Position numbers and translations under genes: made by a program
Notes under the pieces: model-generated
Told to the model about the DNA's origin: nothing
Database searches by the model: none
What the model saw: the letters and a program-made list of their open reading frames with translations, nothing else
Part shown: positions 42,966-51,602 of the stretch, in pieces
Numbering within the stretch: the first letter of the stretch is position 1
Layout: each line of letters starts with the position of its first letter
Source of the DNA: Corynebacterium lactis RW2-5
GTDB lineage: Bacteria; Actinomycetota; Actinomycetes; Mycobacteriales; Mycobacteriaceae
Direction of reading: 5' to 3'
Assembly (NCBI RefSeq): GCF_001274895.1
Contig: NZ_CP006841.1
Span: 1,116,001 to 1,180,000 of the forward strand
DNA length: 64,000 nucleotides

Positions 42966-45296
42966 GTGAATTCATCAGTGATTGCCCGAGTGATTGCCCA
43001 AGAACTCTCCGCCGCCGGTACCGAGGTTGCGGAAAGCAATGTTGCGGCCGCCATCTCTCTCCTCGACGAGGGAAACACCGTCCCCTTCATCGCGCGCTAC
43101 CGCAAGGAAGCCACCGGAGGTCTGGACGACACGCAGCTGCGCTTCGTCGAAGAGCGCGTCGCCTACCTGCGCGAGCTAGAAGACCGCAAGCAGGCCGTCC
43201 TCGCCGCAATCGATGAGCAGGGCAAGCTCACCGATGACCTGCGCGCCCTCATCCTCGCCTGCGACACCAAGGCCCGCCTGGAGGACCTCTACCTGCCGTT
43301 CAAGCGCAAGCGCAAGACCAAGGCCGACGTCGCCCGCGAGGCCGGTCTCGAACCGCTGGTCGAGTCTCTGCTCGCCGATCCTTCCGCCGATGCCTCTTCG
43401 CTTGCCGACGGGTTCCTCACCCCAGAGGCCCAGGCCGCCGGTTTCGCCACCGCGAAGGACGCCCTGAACGGTGCCCGCGCAATCCTGGTCGATCGCTTCG
43501 CGACGGACGCGGACCTTGTCGGAAGCGTCCGCGAGAAAGTCTGGCATGACGGACGCGCCGCGGCCAGCGTCGTCGAAGGCAAGGAGAAGGAAGGCGCGAA
43601 GTACCGCGATTACTTCGAGCACGCGGAGCCGATTGCGTCCATGCCGAGCCACCGCGTGCTGGCCGTGCTGCGCGGCGAGGCCGAGGGAATCCTGACGCTG
43701 AACATCGACGCGGGCGCGGATGAGGAGTACGAGCACATGGTTCGCTCCGCCTTCGACCTGCCCGACGGGGGCGCTAGCGCCTGGATTGACCAGGCGGTCC
43801 GCTTCGGCTGGCGCACCAAACTGGAGGTCTCCGCGGCCCTGGATGCGAGGACCCGACTGAAGGAGCGTGCCGAGGCCGAGGCCGTCGATGTCTTCGCCCG
43901 CAACCTGCGCGATCTGCTGCTCGCGGCGCCCGCGGGCCAGCGCGCGACTCTCGGCCTGGACCCGGGATACCGCAACGGCGTCAAGTGCGCTGTCGTGGAT
44001 TCGACCGGCAAGGTCCTCGATACAGCGATTGTGTACCCGCACCAGCCCCGCAACGACTGGTCCGGCGCCAAGGAGCGCCTAGCTACTCTGTGCGCGACGC
44101 ACCGCGTCGAGCTGCTGGCAATCGGCAACGGCACCGCTTCCCGCGAGACCGAGATGCTCGGCCGCGAGATTGCAGATCTCATCGCCCAGGCCGGGGGAGC
44201 CAAGCCCACCGCAGTTGTTGTCTCCGAGGCGGGTGCATCCGTGTACTCCGCATCCCCCCTGGCTGCGGCCGAGTTCCCGGATATGGATGTCTCCCTGCGT
44301 GGCGCCGTGTCCATCGCGCGCCGACTCCAGGACCCGCTCGCCGAGCTGGTCAAGATCGACCCGAAGTCCATCGGCGTTGGCCAGTACCAGCACGACGTAT
44401 CCCAGACGAAGCTCGAGCACACCCTCGATACCGTGGTCGAGGATGCCGTGAACGCAGTCGGCGTCGAGGTCAACACCGCCTCCGCGCCGCTGCTGGGCCG
44501 CGTGGCTGGTGTGTCCGCGGCGGTCGCGGAAAACATTGTCGCCTACCGAGACGCCAACGGTGCCTTCACCTCCCGCAAGGAGTTGCTGAAGGTCCCGCGT
44601 CTAGGACCTAAGGCGTTCGAACAGTGTGCGGGATTCCTGCGCGTCCACGGCGCTGCGAACCCGCTCGATTCCTCCGCAGTGCACCCGGAGTCCTACGGCG
44701 TCGTCGATCGCATCGCGGCCTCGGTCGGCATTGGCGTGCAGGAGCTGATTGGTAACTCCCGCGTTCTCGCCGGAATACGCGCGGCCGATTTCGTCGACGA
44801 GGCTGCCGGTGTCGGCTTGCCGACCGTCCGCGATATCCTCGCCGAGCTGGATAAGCCCGGCCGCGACCCCCGCCCCGAGTTCGTCACCGCGACCTTCAAG
44901 GAGGGCGTGGAGAAGGTCTCCGATCTCGCCCCTGGCATGATTTTGGAGGGCACTGTGACCAATGTCGCGGCCTTCGGCGCCTTCGTCGACGTCGGAGTCC
45001 ACCAAGATGGTCTGGTGCATGTTTCCAATATGGCCCGAGGCTACGTTTCCGACCCGCACGAGGTGGTCCGCTCCGGCGAGGTTGTCAAGGTTAAGGTGTT
45101 GGACGTCGACGTCGAACGTAGCCGAATAGGTCTATCTTTGAGGCTTGACGACGATGCCGACGCTGCTGCAGCTCAGCCGCGCCAGAAGTCTCAACAGCGT
45201 GGTGGGAAGCGCGGCGGTGACAAGCGTGGACAAACGCGGGGCGACAAGCGTGGTGGCGGCTCCATGGCGGACGCGCTGCGCAGGGCCGGATTTTAA
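42966..45296 (+). CDS. tex: Tex-family RNA-binding transcription accessory protein
   Basis: A 776-residue Tex protein, a transcription accessory factor that binds nucleic acid. Domains in order: helical Tex N-terminus (DEGNTVPFIARYRKEATGGL), a YqgF/RNase-H-like domain (GLDPGYRNGVKCAVVD), helix-hairpin-helix segments (ENIVAYRDANGAFTSRKELL), and an S1 RNA-binding domain near the end (GMILEGTVTNVAAFGAFVDVG). The tail is a basic Gly/Arg/Lys-rich run. GTG at 42966 is the family start. It contains two copies of the GTCGGCAAGC word. Confidence 0.95.
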   Translation: MNSSVIARVIAQELSAAGTEVAESNVAAAISLLDEGNTVPFIARYRKEATGGLDDTQLRFVEERVAYLRELEDRKQAVLAAIDEQGKLTDDLRALILACDTKARLEDLYLPFKRKRKTKADVAREAGLEPLVESLLADPSADASSLADGFLTPEAQAAGFATAKDALNGARAILVDRFATDADLVGSVREKVWHDGRAAASVVEGKEKEGAKYRDYFEHAEPIASMPSHRVLAVLRGEAEGILTLNIDAGADEEYEHMVRSAFDLPDGGASAWIDQAVRFGWRTKLEVSAALDARTRLKERAEAEAVDVFARNLRDLLLAAPAGQRATLGLDPGYRNGVKCAVVDSTGKVLDTAIVYPHQPRNDWSGAKERLATLCATHRVELLAIGNGTASRETEMLGREIADLIAQAGGAKPTAVVVSEAGASVYSASPLAAAEFPDMDVSLRGAVSIARRLQDPLAELVKIDPKSIGVGQYQHDVSQTKLEHTLDTVVEDAVNAVGVEVNTASAPLLGRVAGVSAAVAENIVAYRDANGAFTSRKELLKVPRLGPKAFEQCAGFLRVHGAANPLDSSAVHPESYGVVDRIAASVGIGVQELIGNSRVLAGIRAADFVDEAAGVGLPTVRDILAELDKPGRDPRPEFVTATFKEGVEKVSDLAPGMILEGTVTNVAAFGAFVDVGVHQDGLVHVSNMARGYVSDPHEVVRSGEVVKVKVLDVDVERSRIGLSLRLDDDADAAAAQPRQKSQQRGGKRGGDKRGQTRGDKRGGGSMADALRRAGF

Positions 45297-45300
45297 CGGG

Positions 45301-45603
45301 CTAGCTCCGGGCGGCGTCGAGGCGTGAGTTGATGTCTCCCGCGACTGCTTCCGCCATCCCATCCGGTACGACCACGGTGTAGGCGGGTCCGGTGATTGCG
45401 TACCCCCATCCAATGCTTGCTGTGGAGGGGGCCGCAAGGTCGAGTTGAGGGATAGTTACGCCGGCGTCCCAATGCGTGGCCATGCGCGTCGGCAAGCGGT
45501 GGGCGATGGCGAGAATCCACGCGAAATGGGCCACGGCGAGCACGCTCGGAACGATGATAGTGCCACGGATAATCCACGGGTCGAAGCGGGGAATCTGGGA
45601 CAT
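45301..45603 (-). CDS. Small DUF1648-like membrane protein
   Basis: A 100-residue protein with one N-terminal hydrophobic segment (about 15-35) and the DUF1648-type RLPTRMATHWDAGVTIPQ. Longer relatives have several segments; this one ends soon after a second hydrophobic patch. Function unknown. It converges on tex with a 4-bp gap and is divergent from rplS. Confidence 0.65.
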   Translation of the reverse strand: MSQIPRFDPWIIRGTIIVPSVLAVAHFAWILAIAHRLPTRMATHWDAGVTIPQLDLAAPSTASIGWGYAITGPAYTVVVPDGMAEAVAGDINSRLDAARS

Positions 45604-45845
45604 GGGCGGAGGCTATCACGAGGCGGTGTTACACCGTGAAGGTCCTCGGCTTTTGCGGAATTGAATCGGCGTGGGGAGGGGACCAAGGAGGAGTTTGGTT
45701 ACTGACCAGGCGGTGTGCAATAATTTCCAGGTTGTCTTATTAGACAGCTTTACCTGTTTCGGGCACGAACCGGCCGAGCGTCCCTTCTGTGGGAAAGAGC
45801 CGCCAGGGTCCTCTGTCTATGCAAAAAGTAAAGGAATCAGTTTCC
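45604..45845 (+). promoter_or_regulatory. rplS upstream region / leader
   Basis: 242 bp with no gene. An A/T-rich segment CAATAATTT (about 45718) and TTGTCTTATTAGACAG (about 45734; contains the dyad TGTCTTATTAGACA) may be promoter or operator. Between 45760 and 45840 the leader is GC-rich with short complementary stretches. The region could carry an L19 leader structure, but none was recognised. Confidence 0.4.
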
Positions 45846-46187
45846 ATGAACATTCTTGACAAGGTTGATGCAGCGTACCTCCGCGACGACATCCCCGAGT
45901 TCCGCGCCGGCGACACCGTCGAGGTTCACGTAAAGATCGTCGAGGGTAAGAACGAGCGCGTCCAGGTCTTCAAGGGCGTCGTTATCCGTCGCCAGGGCGG
46001 TGGTGTCCGCGAGACCTTCACCGTCCGTAAGATCTCCTTCGGTATCGGCGTTGAGCGTACCTTCCCGGTTCACTCCCCGAACATCGATCACATCGACGTC
46101 GTCTTCAAGGGCGATGTCCGCCGTGCGAAGCTGTACTACCTGCGCAACCTGCGCGGTAAGGCTGCACGTATCAAGGAGCGCCGCTAG
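45846..46187 (+). CDS. rplS: 50S ribosomal protein L19
   Basis: L19 sits at the subunit interface. The 113-residue protein begins [19 protein letters not shown] and has the conserved [20 protein letters not shown] and [13 protein letters not shown]. The ATG at 45846 gives the corynebacterial length; an upstream in-frame start would add a leader without homology. A strong terminator follows. Confidence 0.98.
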   Translation: MNILDKVDAAYLRDDIPEFRAGDTVEVHVKIVEGKNERVQVFKGVVIRRQGGGVRETFTVRKISFGIGVERTFPVHSPNIDHIDVVFKGDVRRAKLYYLRNLRGKAARIKERR

Positions 46188-46203
46188 TTTCCGGTGCCCC
46201 GAT

Positions 46204-46246
46204 AACCCCGTCGAACGGATCCCAACCACGGAAGTTCGGCGGGGTT
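46204..46246 (+). terminator. Terminator after rplS
   Basis: AACCCCGTCGAAC (46204-46216) pairs with GTTCGGCGGGGTT (46234-46246), 13 bp with one G-U pair, and is followed by TCGCTATCTC. It ends the rplS unit before lepB. Confidence 0.8.
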
Positions 46247-46275
46247 TCGCTATCTCTTAAGCTATAGTTTTCTCC

Positions 46276-47073
46276 ATGACCGCCGACGCACCGCGAGACG
46301 ACACCGCATCGAATACCATAGGTAGTGATACGCGCCTCGAGCAGTTCCAGAAGCTGGAGGAAGAAAGCGATAAGACCACGCCGTGGTACATCGAAATTCC
46401 AATTATTATCGTCATCGCCTTGCTCATTAGCGTTGGTGTACAGACCTTCATTGGCCGTATCTACGTAATTCCGTCGGAGTCCATGCAGCCGACATTGAAC
46501 GGATGCACAGGTTGCACTGGTGACCGCATTTGGGTAGACAAGATCGCCTACGAGTTTGGCGATCCGAAGCCGGGCGATGTCCTCGTCTTCAACGGCCCCG
46601 AGTCGTGGAATAACGGCTTCGTATCACAACGCTCTACCAACCCTCTGACCAACTCCGTCCAAACCCTCGGATCCTGGATCGGCCTCGTAGCGCCGGATGA
46701 GAACGCGCTGGTTAAGCGAGTAATCGCCACCGGTGGTCAAACCGTTCAATGCCGCCCGGGAGACCCTGGCATCATGGTCGACGGCAAGGTGACCGACCAA
46801 TCATTCATCAAGACCCCCGCTGACCACCCAGTCGATTCCGCTGTAGGTTCGGAGCAGTGCGGCGGTCCATATTTTGGCCCAGTCACGGTGCCGAAGGATA
46901 GCTTCTGGATGATGGGTGACAATCGAACAAACTCCCGCGACTCGCGATTCCACATGGGCGATGAATTCCAGGGCGCGGTGCCAAGGGATAAGGTCGTTGG
47001 CAAGGTGCAGGCCATTATTCTGCCGTTCAGCCGCATCGGTGGCGTTGATGACCCGGATATCCAGGCCAACTAA
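46276..47073 (+). CDS. lepB: Signal peptidase I
   Basis: LepB cleaves signal peptides from exported proteins. The 265-residue type I enzyme has a cytoplasmic N-terminus, one membrane segment (about 41-60), the catalytic serine 69 in PSESMQPTL and the lysine dyad partner 147 in [10 protein letters not shown]; the box [11 protein letters not shown] is intact. In window context it would process the LAXTG proteins and the M23 protein. rnhB follows, overlapping slightly or directly adjacent. Confidence 0.96.
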   Translation: MTADAPRDDTASNTIGSDTRLEQFQKLEEESDKTTPWYIEIPIIIVIALLISVGVQTFIGRIYVIPSESMQPTLNGCTGCTGDRIWVDKIAYEFGDPKPGDVLVFNGPESWNNGFVSQRSTNPLTNSVQTLGSWIGLVAPDENALVKRVIATGGQTVQCRPGDPGIMVDGKVTDQSFIKTPADHPVDSAVGSEQCGGPYFGPVTVPKDSFWMMGDNRTNSRDSRFHMGDEFQGAVPRDKVVGKVQAIILPFSRIGGVDDPDIQAN

Positions 47074-47749
47074 TCAGAACCTGCCCTTGCCCGGTGCCTC
47101 AATCCGCTCGCTCAAGCAGTCCCGCACGTACGAGGTGGCTCTCTCCCAGCGTGGATTCGGTCCCGTCGCCGGGGTAGACGAGGCTGGTCGGGGCGCATGC
47201 GCCGGCCCTATCGTCATCGCCGCCTGCTCGATGCCGGACCGCACGATCCCCGAGCTGGCGCAGCTCACCGATTCGAAGAAGCTCTCGCAGTCCGCCCGCG
47301 AGCGACTTTTCCCACTCATCCAGCGCTTCGCCACCGCTTGGAGCGTGGTAGCCGTACCCGCCGCCGAGATTGACGAGTTCGGAATCCAGCACGCCAATGT
47401 CTCGGGTATGCGTAGGGCCGTCGCGCGACTTTCCTCCGCGCCAGGCTATGTGCTTACCGACGCCATGAAGGTCCCCGGTCTACGTTCGCCGTATTTACCG
47501 ATTATCGGCGGAGACGCTGCGTGCCGGTGCATTGCCGCGGCGAGCGTTCTGGCCAAAGTCACTCGAGACCGCATTATGGTCGACCTCGCCGGCCGGTACC
47601 CGAACTACGGGTTCGAGGGGCACAAAGGCTACGGAACGGCCACACACATGGATGCCATCGAGCGTGTCGGGGCGTGTGCGGAGCATCGGGCGTCGTATAG
47701 CAATGTGCGACAGGCCCAGGCCGTGTTCTTGTCCCAATCCGGTGTGTAA
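47048..47749 (+). CDS. rnhB: Ribonuclease HII
   Basis: RnhB nicks RNA-DNA hybrids and removes single ribonucleotides. The catalytic acidic residues lie in [29 protein letters not shown] and AKVTRDRIM; later [11 protein letters not shown] completes the family. The start is uncertain: ATG 47048 overlaps lepB by 26 bp and has a GGTGG before it (233 residues), while TTG 47087 after the lepB stop gives 220 residues, closer to relatives but with no visible ribosome site. Confidence 0.95.
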   Translation: MTRISRPTNQNLPLPGASIRSLKQSRTYEVALSQRGFGPVAGVDEAGRGACAGPIVIAACSMPDRTIPELAQLTDSKKLSQSARERLFPLIQRFATAWSVVAVPAAEIDEFGIQHANVSGMRRAVARLSSAPGYVLTDAMKVPGLRSPYLPIIGGDAACRCIAAASVLAKVTRDRIMVDLAGRYPNYGFEGHKGYGTATHMDAIERVGACAEHRASYSNVRQAQAVFLSQSGV

Positions 47750-47804
47750 TCCGGCTAATCTTGACCAGTAAATCCGCACACCCTTTAAAAGGAGCCGACG
47801 CGAC

Positions 47805-48107
47805 GTGAGCGCTGAAGATCTTGAAAACTACGAAGCTGACGTAGAACTGTCTCTCTACAAGGAGTTCCGTGATGTCGTCAGTCAGTTTTCCTACGTCGTC
47901 GAGACTGAGCGGCGCTTCTACCTGGCCAATGCGGTTGAGTTGATTCCGCACAACACCGATGGCGAGGTCTACTTCGAGCTGCGCATGTCGGACGCGTGGG
48001 TGTGGGATGTCCACCGCCCAGCGCGTTTTGTCCGCTACGTCCGCGTAATTACGTTTAAGGACGTCAACATCGAGGAACTGGACAAGCCTGACCTGCGACT
48101 TCCGTAG
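47805..48107 (+). CDS. DUF2469 protein
   Basis: A 100-residue acidic protein of the DUF2469 family, found between rnhB and the YraN gene throughout Mycobacteriales (Rv2901c). Conserved stretches: MSAEDLENYEADVELSLYKE and ELRMSDAWVWDVHRPARF. GTG 47805 follows AAAGGAG. Function unknown. A terminator and a pair of DnaA-box-like words follow. Confidence 0.93.
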   Translation: MSAEDLENYEADVELSLYKEFRDVVSQFSYVVETERRFYLANAVELIPHNTDGEVYFELRMSDAWVWDVHRPARFVRYVRVITFKDVNIEELDKPDLRLP

Positions 48108-48115
48108 AATTCCGG

Positions 48116-48142
48116 TTTTCCACAGTCGGAAAACTATCCACA
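48116..48142 (+). other. Pair of DnaA-box-like words, 18 bp apart
   Basis: TTTTCCACA (48116-48124) and CTATCCACA (48134-48142) each differ by one base from the consensus TTATCCACA. They lie in the same orientation, two helical turns apart, in the gap between DUF2469 and yraN. A similar 18-bp spaced pair is at 53088-53114. Chance is possible for such short words. Confidence 0.35.
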
Positions 48143-48148
48143 GATAAG

Positions 48149-48176
48149 GCCCCACGCACGCCAGTGTGTGGGGTCT
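48149..48176 (+). terminator. Terminator after the DUF2469 gene
   Basis: GCCCCACGCAC (48149-48159) pairs with GTGTGTGGGGT (48164-48174) around a four-base loop, followed by CTTGTT. It ends the lepB-rnhB-DUF2469 unit. Confidence 0.75.
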
Positions 48177-48239
48177 TGTTCGCGTCTGTATGCGACAGTG
48201 GGGCTCGTCCATTGGGGAAAAGGGATGAGGGGAATACAG

Positions 48240-48674
48240 ATGGCGAAGCGGATTGCCGTTGACTTGGCGGAGTATTGGGAGGGGCTAGCGGGCCTGCGCC
48301 TGAGTCACTTGGAACCTAAGCAGTTGGGCGCGGTCGGTGAGGAGATTGCCTGTCGCGAGCTAATCAGTCGGGGCTGGAGCCTGCTCGACCGAAACGTGCG
48401 AGTGAGCCGCGATGAGGTGGATCTCTTGTTCTACTTCGACGGTGACCTGCACGTGGTGGAGGTGAAGACCCGGAGCGGATACGGGTTTGGTCTGGGGCGC
48501 GAGTCAGTCACCCCGGCTAAGCTCGCGAAGATGCGCAGGGCGGCGACTACCTGGCTGGGGACGGACCGCCCCAGCAGGCTATACCGCTCCATCTGCTTCG
48601 ATTGCGCGGAGATCACCGTTGTCACAGAATTCGAGGTCGAATTTGACCTGATCGAGCGAATCGAGTCGCCGTGA
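48240..48674 (+). CDS. YraN-family putative nuclease (UPF0102)
   Basis: A 144-residue protein with the restriction-endonuclease-like fold of the YraN family: AVGEEIACRELISRGW, then the acidic residue in RDEVDLLFYFD and VEVKTRSGYGFG, giving a PD-(D/E)xK-like active site. Start ATG 48240 follows GAGGGG. Upstream in-frame ATGs at 48225 and earlier are less likely. It precedes comM and dprA, the conserved yraN-comM-dprA order; the GTGA overlap with comM couples them. Function unproven, perhaps DNA processing. Confidence 0.9.
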   Translation: MAKRIAVDLAEYWEGLAGLRLSHLEPKQLGAVGEEIACRELISRGWSLLDRNVRVSRDEVDLLFYFDGDLHVVEVKTRSGYGFGLGRESVTPAKLAKMRRAATTWLGTDRPSRLYRSICFDCAEITVVTEFEVEFDLIERIESP

Positions 48675-50185
48675 CGGTGGGAACTGCGCTGGCCGTGGCG
48701 CTCAACGGGGTCGAAGGCGCGATTGTCGAGGTAGAGGCGGATGTCGGCCGGGGTCTTCCCGGAATGTATATCGGAGGCCTGGGTGATGCCGCAGTGGGAG
48801 AGGCCAGGGAACGCGTCCGCACGGCCGCCGCCAACTCGGAGATGGACTGGCCTCGAACGAAGATTGTCGTAAGCCTCTCGCCGGCCCACATGCGTAAGCA
48901 CGGCACGGGCTTCGACCTCGCAATCATCTGCGCGGTTCTGATTGCTCGCAGTGACAACGCCGAGGCCAAAGGGCGCCTGAGGCGAACCGTCCTCATCGGA
49001 GAGCTCGGTCTCGACGGCTCGATTCGCCCCATCCGCGGCGTACTCCCCGCGGTCATTGCCGCTCGCGAAGCCGGCGCCCGTTGGGTGGTCGTTCCCGAGG
49101 CGAACGCGCAGGAAGCTGCGCTCGTCGATGGAATAGCTGTAGGTACAGCCGGAACCCTGCGTCAGCTGTGGCAATGGGTTATCACGGGCGAGGGGATTGT
49201 CACCCCGAAGCCGCAACCCGCATCGCAAAAGCCCTCTTCGGTGGACCTAAGCGATGTAGAGGGGCAGGGCGAAGCTCGCTTCGCCCTTGAGGTCGCCGCC
49301 GCCGGAGGGCACCACCTATTCATGCAGGGGGCGCCAGGCACCGGAAAGTCCATGCTCGCGGAGCGCTTACCGACGATTCTTCCGCCTCTCAGTCGGCGCC
49401 AGCAGCTCGAGGTTACGGCGATTCACTCGGTTGCAGGCTCTCTTGAGGACACGGGGGCCTTGGTGCTATCGCCGCCCTTCGTGAACCCGCACCACGGTGC
49501 AACCGCCGCGGCCTTGGTCGGAGGAGGTGCGATACCGAAGCCCGGGGCAATCAGCCTCGCACACAATGGCGTGCTTTTTCTCGACGAGGTCACACTGATG
49601 AAGCCTGCCGTGACCGACGCGCTGAGGACACCTCTAGAGTCCGGCACGGTGACGCACATGCGAACCCACTACAAGGTGGTATTCCCGTGCCGTACGCAAC
49701 TGGTGATGGCAGCGAACCCGTGCCGCTGTGGTGCGGCCTACGCCAGCGAGTGCACCTGCACGGCTACAGACCGCGCCCGGCACGAGCGTGCTTTGTCTGG
49801 CCCGCTGCGCGACCGCATCGATATCAACGTCACGCTCACGCCGTCGGGCACAGTCGTCGGACGCGGCGAGGGCGGGGAAACCTCCGATGTGGTGCGCGGG
49901 CGCATTATGGCCGCACGCGACCGGGCAGCGCAAAGGTGGCGCAAGCTGGGGCTTGGCCCCGACTCGCTCACGAACGCCACGGTTCCGAAGGCGCTTATGC
50001 GTCGGCAAGCGGGGCTGGACGAAGAAGCGATAGCGCTGCTGGAGTATCGCCTGCAGGCGGGGGAGATAAGCAGACGGGGAGTCGACAAAATCATCGCACT
50101 GGCCTGGACTCTTGCGGACCTAGAGGGTGCGGCGACCTTCAAATTCGATCACGTCCAGGCTGCGTGTGACTTGCACGGCTACTGA
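48671..50185 (+). CDS. ComM/YifB-family Mg-chelatase-like AAA+ protein
   Basis: A 504-residue AAA+ protein of the ComM family. In transformable bacteria ComM is a helicase that promotes branch migration of incoming DNA. Visible are the N-terminal S5-like domain (VEADVGRGLPGMYIGGLGD), the ATPase with Walker A MQGAPGTGKSMLAERLP, Walker B GVLFLDEVTLMKP, and a zinc-type cysteine cluster NPCRCGAAYASECTC. GTG 48671 overlaps the yraN stop. A copy of the GTCGGCAAGC word lies within it at 50001. Confidence 0.92.
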   Translation: MTVGTALAVALNGVEGAIVEVEADVGRGLPGMYIGGLGDAAVGEARERVRTAAANSEMDWPRTKIVVSLSPAHMRKHGTGFDLAIICAVLIARSDNAEAKGRLRRTVLIGELGLDGSIRPIRGVLPAVIAAREAGARWVVVPEANAQEAALVDGIAVGTAGTLRQLWQWVITGEGIVTPKPQPASQKPSSVDLSDVEGQGEARFALEVAAAGGHHLFMQGAPGTGKSMLAERLPTILPPLSRRQQLEVTAIHSVAGSLEDTGALVLSPPFVNPHHGATAAALVGGGAIPKPGAISLAHNGVLFLDEVTLMKPAVTDALRTPLESGTVTHMRTHYKVVFPCRTQLVMAANPCRCGAAYASECTCTATDRARHERALSGPLRDRIDINVTLTPSGTVVGRGEGGETSDVVRGRIMAARDRAAQRWRKLGLGPDSLTNATVPKALMRRQAGLDEEAIALLEYRLQAGEISRRGVDKIIALAWTLADLEGAATFKFDHVQAACDLHGY

Positions 50186-50200
50186 AAAAAAGGGGAAATC

Positions 50201-51343
50201 GTGGACATCATGCGCGCTTGGGCGTATCTCAACCGGGTGATTGAGGGGACGCACCCGGAGATCGTGGAAATAATCCGGCAGTTCGGCCCGGAAGATGTCG
50301 CGGAGCGAATAAAGGCGCGCCGGGCGCTGCCGGAGCGATTACTGGCATCAACGGAGTCCCGTGCCTACGTGGACAACAGCGCCGAAGACCTCGATCATGC
50401 AGCTCGGCTAGGCTATAGGCTCGTCTATCCGGGCAGCTCCGAGTGGCCCGAGGACAAGTTCGACTGCTTCGCAGCACTGGATGTTGCGGACCGCTCCGAC
50501 GCGCCGCCTTTGGCGCTGTGGGTTCGCGGGCAGGGCTTGCGTCAGGCGACAGCCGAGTCCGTCGCGCTGGTCGGTACGCGCGCCACGACCAAATACGGAA
50601 TTGACGTGGCAAAACAGCTCTCCGAAAAACTCTCCGGGGCCGCAGCCCGCCGGGTGTCGATCGTCAGCGGAGGGGCGTTGGGAATCGATGCCGCCGCCCA
50701 CCAGGCCGCGCTGGATTCCGGCGGGGTCACCGTCATGGTCGCCGCCTGCGGGCCGGGGGTTGCCTACCCATCGAGCCACCGACAACTCTTCGATGAGATC
50801 TCCCGCAGCGGCTGTCTCGTCAGCGAATACCCGCCGGGTGTTCGCCCGGCGCGACACCGTTTCCTCACCCGCAACCGTCTTGTCGCCGCGCTTTCCGACG
50901 CCGTCGTTGTCGTCGAAGCCGGCTGGCGTTCTGGCGCCCGCAATACGGCTAATTGGGCGACGAGGATGAACCGGCCGCTTGGCGCTGTTCCAGGGCCCGT
51001 TACCTCGCCGGCGACCAGCGGCTGCCATGACTTGATTCGCAGCGGCCAGGCTATCCTGGTGACGAACGCGGAAAACGTACTCTCGCTATACCGGGAGGTT
51101 GGAAGCGTCGATGAAGATTGTCAGTTGGAATTGGACTGGGCTAAGTCTCCGGTGCAGCAGCTTTCGCGCAGTGAGCTGTCTGTCTACGACGCGCTCAATC
51201 AGAAAGGCAGCGTCAGCGTGGACGTGGTCTCTTCGAGGGCTGGTGTATCCATCGGATTGGCGACGCATTTGCTCCTGGAACTGCAGAAACGGGGATTCGT
51301 GCAGCGGATGAAGGACGGTTGGGCGAGGATAGTCGAGTCGTAG
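50201..51343 (+). CDS. dprA: DNA-processing protein DprA
   Basis: DprA loads RecA onto incoming single-stranded DNA. The 380-residue protein has an N-terminal SAM-like helical part, the Rossmann-like core (SVALVGTRATTKYGIDV, VSGGALGIDAAAHQAAL, RHRFLTRNRLVAALSD, GAVPGPVTSPATSGCH) and a C-terminal winged helix (LSVYDALNQKGSVSVDVV). GTG 50201 follows AAAAGGGG. Natural transformation is not proven by its presence, since dprA and comM are near-universal. Confidence 0.94.
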   Translation: MDIMRAWAYLNRVIEGTHPEIVEIIRQFGPEDVAERIKARRALPERLLASTESRAYVDNSAEDLDHAARLGYRLVYPGSSEWPEDKFDCFAALDVADRSDAPPLALWVRGQGLRQATAESVALVGTRATTKYGIDVAKQLSEKLSGAAARRVSIVSGGALGIDAAAHQAALDSGGVTVMVAACGPGVAYPSSHRQLFDEISRSGCLVSEYPPGVRPARHRFLTRNRLVAALSDAVVVVEAGWRSGARNTANWATRMNRPLGAVPGPVTSPATSGCHDLIRSGQAILVTNAENVLSLYREVGSVDEDCQLELDWAKSPVQQLSRSELSVYDALNQKGSVSVDVVSSRAGVSIGLATHLLLELQKRGFVQRMKDGWARIVES

Positions 51344-51602
51344 AATGAGGGAAAATCCAAAAAATTCTTTTACCCTATTGCTAATTCGGAGACACTATGT
51401 AAAATAGGACAGGCAAGCCTAAGTAATTGAGTGGTTCGGGCTGGTTCCACTCGGTTGGTTGCCTCCGGCAGCTATTGGGTATTTGCAACATGGGTGAGGC
51501 ATTGGCAGTGACCTCGGTGTGTTCCTTCTTCTACGCGGGAGGGGTGCGCCGCGGTCGCTGCCTTTTCCGTATTAAACCAGACCTTGTTGGATAGCCTCTA
51601 AG
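51344..51602. other. 259-bp gap between dprA and xerC
   Basis: M. tuberculosis has the siderophore-utilisation gene viuB (Rv2895c) between its dprA and xerC homologues. Here there is no such gene, only the iron-box promoter and a 34-codon reading frame at 51490-51594 (MGEALAVTSV) that lacks a convincing ribosome site. The remainder shows no known feature. Confidence 0.4.
51378..51422 (+). promoter_or_regulatory. Promoter overlapped by a DtxR-like iron box
   Basis: TTGCTA (51378-51383) and TAAAAT (51400-51405) with a 16-bp spacer form a forward promoter. Directly over and after the -10 element is a 19-bp sequence (51404-51422) that matches the DtxR consensus TTAGGTTAGCCTAACCTAA at 14 of 19 positions on the minus strand. 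That is the usual layout for an iron-repressed gene. No iron-related gene follows; xerC starts at 51603. Confidence 0.6.

Noticed and set aside
51490..51594. Small 34-codon gene between dprA and xerC
   Set aside because: No clear ribosome site, unusual composition and no recognisable sequence; mentioned only as content of the gap.
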